The translations under genes were made by a program, and so were the position numbers. 9,371 bases of DNA from Caryophanon sp036309765 (GTDB lineage: Bacteria > Bacillota > Bacilli > Bacillales_A > Planococcaceae), in contig JAXJTE010000129.1 of assembly GCA_036309765.1 (NCBI GenBank), forward strand, positions 1 to 9,371. Reading direction: 5' to 3'. The notes under the pieces are model-generated. The model was not told the DNA's origin, did no database searches, and saw nothing but the letters and a program-made list of their open reading frames with translations. This document shows, in pieces, positions 5,961 to 9,371 of the stretch; the first letter of the stretch is position 1; the number at the start of each line of letters is the position of its first letter.

Positions 5961-6044
5961 CGTTCAACTCGTGTCGCTTGGTACATGCGTTGACGTCTCA
6001 TAAGAAAGAGGGCTCGTGTCGCTTGGTACACGCGCTCTCTTTTT
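5961..6044 (+). ncRNA. Tandem hairpins with a shared apical sequence, candidate small RNA
   Basis: The 18-mer CTCGTGTCGCTTGGTACA occurs at 5968-5985 and again at 6013-6030, exactly 45 bases apart, each followed by YGCG. Each copy forms the top of a hairpin (CGTGT/ACAYG around CGCTTGGT), but the lower stems differ in sequence while staying paired: TCAAC/GTTGA in the first and AAAGAGGG/CTCTCTTT in the second. The second ends in a T run and is a terminator. With the promoter candidate just upstream, a transcript of roughly 85-100 nt is predicted. I do not recognise a known RNA family. A plain double terminator is the main alternative. Confidence 0.4.
6005..6044 (+). terminator. Rho-independent terminator (second tandem hairpin)
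   Basis: AAAGAGGGC and CGTGT pair with ACACG and GCTCTCTTT around an eight-base loop, with one T/C mismatch and one G-U pair, followed by T bases to 6044. It insulates the copper operon from transcription arriving from the left. Confidence 0.75.
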
Positions 6045-6125
6045 CATTTTACTTTTAAAAATAGAGTAAGTACATAAAAAACATTGACTACGTTTTTATA
6101 TGAAGAGATAGCCAAAAGCAACTTC

Positions 6126-6155
6126 TTTACATACCCTCCCCACGTATGCTAAAGT
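6126..6155 (+). promoter_or_regulatory. csoR promoter with CsoR-type operator in the spacer
   Basis: TTTACA at 6126-6131 and TAAAGT at 6150-6155 are 18 bases apart. Between them lies ATACCCTCCCCACGTAT (6131-6147), a 17-bp ATAC/GTAT dyad with a C-rich left half. It has the same length and arms as the box before copA and resembles known CsoR operators of copper operons. Apo-CsoR bound here would block the promoter, and Cu(I) would release it. Confidence 0.65.
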
Positions 6156-6183
6156 GTAGCCATAACGAATCGGGGGTGTGTAC

Positions 6184-6495
6184 ATGGAAAACATCGCAAG
6201 CTCGCAGGAGGCATGTCGCAAAAGTCATCATCCAGAGAGTGTGAAGAAGGATTTGACGACGCGGCTTAATCGCATCGAAGGGCAAATTCGCGGCATTAAA
6301 GGGATGATTGAGAAAGATGTGTATTGCGATGATGTCATTACACAGCTTTCGGCGACGCAATCGGCACTCAACAGCGTAGCGAAGCTTTTATTGGAAGGGC
6401 ATGTGAAAGGCTGTGTCGTCGATCGGTTACAGACAGGTGACGAGGCAGTTGTAGATGAGCTACTCGTGACGATTCAAAAATTAATGAAAAAATAG
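6184..6495 (+). CDS. csoR: Copper-sensing repressor CsoR
   Basis: 103-aa all-helical Cu(I)-sensing repressor of the CsoR/RcnR family. TRLNRIEGQIRGIKGMIEKD at 26-45 is the family's signature first helix. The Cu(I) ligands are in place: C48 in VYCDD, then H73 and C77 in EGHVKGC, giving the C-x24-H-x3-C pattern of true CsoR and not that of the nickel or formaldehyde sensors. The N-terminus adds C11, H15 and H16, which are not part of the core site. ATG at 6184 is chosen because GGGGGTG lies seven bases upstream; a GTG at 6178 would be too close to it. It is first in the operon with copZ, whose ribosome site overlaps the csoR stop, and it probably represses both itself and copA through the two 17-bp boxes. 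Confidence 0.93.
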   Translation: MENIASSQEACRKSHHPESVKKDLTTRLNRIEGQIRGIKGMIEKDVYCDDVITQLSATQSALNSVAKLLLEGHVKGCVVDRLQTGDEAVVDELLVTIQKLMKK

Positions 6496-6506
6496 GAGTG
6501 TTTTAT

Positions 6507-6710
6507 ATGTTAGTAACGTTAAATGTACAAGGTATGTCTTGTGGCAAATGCTCAAAGGCAGTGGAAGATAGCGTCGGCGCAGTAGCAGGTGTAACGGACG
6601 TGAGCGTAAACTTAGCGGATGCACAAGTAGCGATTACGTTTGATGATGCCGTTGTAACGATTGATGCATTAAAAGAAACAATCGAAGAGCAAGGGTACGA
6701 TGTTGTTTAA
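6507..6710 (+). CDS. copZ: Copper chaperone CopZ
   Basis: 67-aa cytosolic heavy-metal-associated (HMA) domain protein with a ferredoxin-like fold. It carries GMSCGKC, with C12 and C15 binding Cu(I) for delivery to CopA, and ends in the usual EEQGYDVV. The length is normal for CopZ. AGGAG at 6494-6498 overlaps the csoR stop and is eight bases from the ATG at 6507; an in-frame GTG at 6498 lies within that ribosome site and is rejected. It is expressed with csoR, and a terminator at 6772-6806 separates it from copA. Confidence 0.93.
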   Translation: MLVTLNVQGMSCGKCSKAVEDSVGAVAGVTDVSVNLADAQVAITFDDAVVTIDALKETIEEQGYDVV

Positions 6711-6715
6711 TTGGT

Positions 6716-6761
6716 GCTCGTCGTTGTAAGACGCGGACTTGTTCGACAAGTGACCGTGAGC
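6716..6761 (+). other. Possible three-way-junction RNA structure after copZ
   Basis: Just after the copZ stop, GCTC (6716-6719) can pair with GAGC (6758-6761), enclosing a short GTC/GAC hairpin (6720-6732) and a longer hairpin in which CGG-ACTTGT (6734-6742) pairs with ACAAGT (6746-6751) and CCG (6754-6756) around a TCG loop. The middle hairpin is perfect. It may stabilise the csoR-copZ mRNA end or be incidental. I recognise no riboswitch. Confidence 0.3.
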
Positions 6762-6771
6762 TGCAATAGCG

Positions 6772-6806
6772 AAGAAGGGTGCGCGTTTAGTGCGCTCTTT
6801 CTTTTT
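6772..6806 (+). terminator. Terminator between copZ and copA
   Basis: AAGAAGGG and GCGC pair with GCGC and TCTTTCTT around a short loop, with two G-U pairs and one bulged T, followed by a T run to 6806. It ends or attenuates the csoR-copZ transcript before copA. Some read-through into copA is possible. Confidence 0.7.
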
Positions 6807-6815
6807 AATAAAAAG

Positions 6816-6832
6816 ATACCCCCGTTAGGTAT
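6816..6832 (+). promoter_or_regulatory. Second CsoR-type operator, in front of copA
   Basis: ATACCCCCGTTAGGTAT is a perfect ATACC-N7-GGTAT dyad of 17 bp. It overlaps a TATATA -10-like box at 6830-6835; a TTAATA at 6805-6810 is 19 bases upstream and poor. The box resembles known CsoR operators and shares arms with the one before csoR. It implies that copA has its own copper-controlled promoter in addition to any read-through. Confidence 0.7.
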
Positions 6833-6847
6833 ATAGAGGTGAGAGGC

Positions 6848-9226
6848 ATGGCAAAGGAAACGACGATGCAAGTGACGGGCATGACGTGTGCTGCATGTTC
6901 GGCGCGCATCGAAAAAGTGCTCAACAAAATGGACGGCATCGAAGCGGCAACGGTCAATTTAGCGACCGAAAAAGCTGTCGTGCAGTACGACGCACAAAAA
7001 ACGTCACCGGCAGAAATTGAGGCGAAAATCGAAAAAATTGGTTACGGCGTCGTGAAGGAGAAGGTCGAGCTTAACATTACCGGCATGACGTGTGCTGCAT
7101 GCTCGGCGCGAATTGAGAAAGGGCTTAGTCGTCTGCAAGGGGTGGCGAGTGCAAACGTCAACTTAGCGCTTGAGAAAGGAACGTTTGAGTTTTACCCGGC
7201 GGATGTGAGCGCAGCGGACATTACGGCGCGCATCGAAAAGCTCGGGTTCGGGGCAGAGGTACCAAAGCAAACGGAGCACGTCGATCACCGACAAGCTGCG
7301 ATTGAGCGCCAGCAAATGAAGCTACTAGCGGCGGCGATTTTTTCATTGCCGCTTCTGTGGACGATGGTTGCGCACTTTTCATGGACGAGCTTTTTATACG
7401 TGCCAGATGTGCTCATGAATCCGTGGGTGCAGCTTGCGTTGGCGACACCTGTGCAGTTCATCATCGGCTGGCAGTTTTACGTCGGGGCGTACAAGGCGCT
7501 TCGAGGCAAGTCGGCAAATATGGACGTATTAGTTGCACTCGGTACGTCAGCTGCTTATTTTTACAGCGTGTACGAAACGGTGCGCGCGCATGACGGGCAT
7601 ATGCCGCACGTTTATTTTGAGACGAGTGCGGTGCTCATTACGCTCATTTTACTCGGCAAGCTGTTTGAAGCAAAGGCGAAAGGACGTTCATCGGAGGCGA
7701 TTCAAAAGCTTATGCGCTTGCAGGCAAAAACAGCATTCGTCGTACGTGACGGCATCGAGCAAGAAATTCCGATTGAGCAAGTGCTCGTTGGTGATGTGCT
7801 CAACATGAAGCCAGGGTCGAAAATTCCGGTTGACGGCGTTGTCGTGAGCGGGACGAGTGCAGTCGATGAGGCGATGTTAACGGGTGAAAGCATGCCAGTC
7901 GAGAAGGTGATAGGTAGCGAGGTGTTCGGGGCGACGATGAACACGCACGGCTTTTTCCAAATGAAGGCGACGAAAATCGGGCGCGACACAGCACTGGCGC
8001 ACATCATTCAAGTCGTTGAAGATGCGCAAGGCTCAAAGGCACCGATTCAGCGACTTGCCGACAAAATTTCGGGTATTTTCGTTCCCGTTGTCGTGTCGAT
8101 TGCGGTCGTGACATTTATCGTATGGCTGACGCTTGTTGATGCGGGCAATTTCACGCAGGCGCTTGAAGTGTTCATCGCGGTGCTCGTCATTGCGTGTCCG
8201 TGTGCGCTCGGCTTAGCGACACCGACATCGATTATGGCAGGCTCCGGTCGCGCCGCAGAGTTTGGCATTTTATTTAAAGGCGGCGAATTTTTAGAACAAA
8301 CGGGCAATGTCGATACGGTCGTGCTCGATAAAACGGGAACGGTGACGAACGGCAAGCCGGTATTAACGGACGTCGTGACGCACATGGACGAAGCGGCATT
8401 TTTAGCGATTGTCGCCGCGGCGGAAGCACAGTCCGAGCACCCGTTAGCCCGTGCGATTGTCAATGCGGCAAACACGCAGCTACAGGCGAGTGCGTTTGAG
8501 GCGTTACCAGGGTACGGCATTCGTGCAAACGTCAACGGGCAATCGGTCATCGCAGGGACGCGCAAGCTTATGCAGCAGCACGGCATTTCATATGACGAAG
8601 CGGCACTGAGCGAGCTTGAAGCGCAAGGGAAAACAGCGATGCTTGTGGCGATTGACGAGCAGCTTGCCGGCATCGTAGCAGTAGCCGATACAGTGAAAGC
8701 GACGTCGCGTGAAGCGGTCGCGCGCCTACAACAAATGGGGTTGCATGTCGTGATGTTAACGGGTGACAATGCGCAGACGGCACAAGCGATTGCGCGTGAA
8801 GTCGGCATTACTGAAGTGATTGCGGATGTGCTGCCATCGCAAAAGGCGGACGTCATTAAGCAGCTACAAGCAAATGGCAAGCGTGTTGCGATGGTTGGAG
8901 ACGGCATTAACGATGCACCGGCACTGGCGACAGCGGACATCGGCATGGCAATTGGTACAGGAACGGACGTCGCGATTGCGGCTGCGGACGTCACGCTCAT
9001 GCAAGGCGATTTAAACAAAGTGGCTGATGCAATTGTCATGAGCCGCGCGACGATTCGCAACATTAAACAAAATTTATTTTGGGCATTTGGTTACAACACG
9101 CTCGGCATTCCAATCGCCGCAGCAGGACTACTCGCTCCGTGGGTGGCAGGCGCGGCGATGGCATTTAGCTCCGTATCGGTTGTGCTCAATGCGCTGCGAT
9201 TACAGCGAGTGAAGCTGAAAAAATAA
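6848..9226 (+). CDS. copA: Cu(I)-exporting P1B-type ATPase CopA
   Basis: 792-aa membrane ATPase that pumps Cu(I) out of the cell. Two N-terminal HMA domains carry GMTCAAC (C14/C17 and C82/C85); eight transmembrane helices follow in the usual P1B-1 plan. Signature residues: TGE at 345-347 (actuator), CPC at 450-452 (Cu(I) path in helix 6), DKTGT at 494-498 with D494 phosphorylated, HP at 531-532, GDGIND at 684-689, Y749-N750 in helix 7 and M771-x2-S774-S775 in helix 8. The CPC, YN and MxxSS set indicates copper(I) specificity. The ATG at 6848 follows GAGGTGA at 6836-6842; an in-frame GTG at 6839 lies inside that site. Length and motifs are complete with no frameshift. It follows a terminator and its own CsoR box, so copper induces it together with csoR-copZ. 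Codon use is GC-richer than the cargo genes and fits the host. Confidence 0.96.
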   Translation: MAKETTMQVTGMTCAACSARIEKVLNKMDGIEAATVNLATEKAVVQYDAQKTSPAEIEAKIEKIGYGVVKEKVELNITGMTCAACSARIEKGLSRLQGVASANVNLALEKGTFEFYPADVSAADITARIEKLGFGAEVPKQTEHVDHRQAAIERQQMKLLAAAIFSLPLLWTMVAHFSWTSFLYVPDVLMNPWVQLALATPVQFIIGWQFYVGAYKALRGKSANMDVLVALGTSAAYFYSVYETVRAHDGHMPHVYFETSAVLITLILLGKLFEAKAKGRSSEAIQKLMRLQAKTAFVVRDGIEQEIPIEQVLVGDVLNMKPGSKIPVDGVVVSGTSAVDEAMLTGESMPVEKVIGSEVFGATMNTHGFFQMKATKIGRDTALAHIIQVVEDAQGSKAPIQRLADKISGIFVPVVVSIAVVTFIVWLTLVDAGNFTQALEVFIAVLVIACPCALGLATPTSIMAGSGRAAEFGILFKGGEFLEQTGNVDTVVLDKTGTVTNGKPVLTDVVTHMDEAAFLAIVAAAEAQSEHPLARAIVNAANTQLQASAFEALPGYGIRANVNGQSVIAGTRKLMQQHGISYDEAALSELEAQGKTAMLVAIDEQLAGIVAVADTVKATSREAVARLQQMGLHVVMLTGDNAQTAQAIAREVGITEVIADVLPSQKADVIKQLQANGKRVAMVGDGINDAPALATADIGMAIGTGTDVAIAAADVTLMQGDLNKVADAIVMSRATIRNIKQNLFWAFGYNTLGIPIAAAGLLAPWVAGAAMAFSSVSVVLNALRLQRVKLKK

Positions 9227-9230
9227 TGAA

Positions 9231-9253
9231 GAGGCTGGGACAAAACCCACCTC
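9231..9253 (+). repeat. GAGGCTGGGACAAAA-type short inverted repeat
   Basis: GAGG-CT-GGG-ACAAAA-CCC-A-CCTC forms a small interrupted hairpin four bases after the copA stop. The opening GAGGCTGGGACAAAA resembles a motif I recall from many Firmicutes intergenic regions; that recollection is not checked. It has no T run of its own and leads into the strong terminator. Confidence 0.45.
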
Positions 9254-9264
9254 TAACTAAAAAT

Positions 9265-9312
9265 AGCCGCTGGCATTTTACACAAGTAAAATGTCGGCGG
9301 CTTTATTTTTTT
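9265..9312 (+). terminator. Strong terminator of the copper operon
   Basis: The 17-base arms at 9265-9281 and 9286-9302 pair completely, with two G-U pairs and an ACAA loop, followed by a T-rich run to 9312. It ends the copA transcript. The remaining bases to 9371 show no gene. Confidence 0.9.
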
Positions 9313-9371
9313 GCATCAGAAAAGGACACTTTCTGTTAAAATTTAAGTATCTCACCACAAAAATTTTAGTC

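Noticed and set aside
5961..6044. Type III toxin-antitoxin RNA repeats
   Set aside because: Tandem repeats with a terminator suggest it, but there is no ToxN-like gene directly downstream on the same strand; csoR follows instead.
5961..6044. CRISPR array
   Set aside because: Only two copies, and the intervening bases take part in the hairpin stems rather than forming spacers.
5954..6056. Peptide frame with SCRLVHAL repeated 15 codons apart
   Set aside because: The repeats happen to be in frame because they are 45 bases apart, but there is no start codon or ribosome site after the preceding stop at 5951-5953, and pairing explains the repeat better.
6127..6360. Leftward frame over the csoR start
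   Set aside because: Antisense to csoR and its operator, no ribosome site and no recognisable product.
8047..9063. Long leftward open frame inside copA
   Set aside because: It is antisense to a complete, motif-rich ATPase gene; its Ser/Thr/Ala/Cys-rich translation is typical of a shadow frame in GC-richer DNA.

Overview
The window looks like a low- to mid-GC Gram-positive chromosome, most likely Bacillales. The support is strong GGAGG-type ribosome sites, frequent TTG and GTG starts, Rho-independent terminators, a csoR-copZ-copA copper operon, and a phage immunity/replication module laid out like the one in Bacillus PBSX and skin elements. I cannot name a genus.

Layout. (1) 1-2330: a phage-type control and replication block. 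A leftward pair encodes a winged-helix replication protein (944-1699) and a DnaC-like ATPase helicase loader (169-987). It diverges from a rightward Xre/Cro-type repressor (1910-2269). Four copies of a 15-bp imperfect dyad (GAMAC-N5-GTKTC) lie in the shared control region, and one sits inside the spacer of the best leftward promoter. No integrase, capsid or lysis genes are visible, so this is a remnant or the edge of a larger element. A second Xre gene starts at 2284 but stops after 14 codons. (2) About 2330-5900: visibly AT-rich cargo with different codon use. It holds a HEPN-motif protein (rightward), a 491-aa protein with a PD-(D/E)XK-like nuclease signature (leftward) and a DUF3800-like protein with a DES motif (leftward). 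All three resemble genes of defence islands. They are separated by strong terminators, so they look like single-gene modules and not one operon. (3) 5905-6045: a short stretch with a TTGACA-type promoter and two tandem hairpins. Both hairpins have the same 18-nt apical sequence but different, still paired, lower stems. The second ends in a T run, so this is a candidate small RNA or leader. (4) 6120-9320: a copper homeostasis operon with the CsoR repressor, the CopZ chaperone and the CopA P1B-type ATPase. CsoR-like boxes lie upstream of csoR and again directly upstream of copA, behind an internal terminator. A very strong hairpin closes the operon.

How the parts work together. The repressor probably silences the replication pair through the four operators. 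The cargo appears to have been acquired next to the repressor, at the truncated second regulator gene. The copper genes are ordinary host functions: CsoR senses Cu(I), CopZ binds and delivers it, and CopA exports it.

The most interesting items are the cargo, the tandem hairpins, and the operator cluster with the truncated Xre gene. All family assignments rest on motifs read by eye; no database search was possible.
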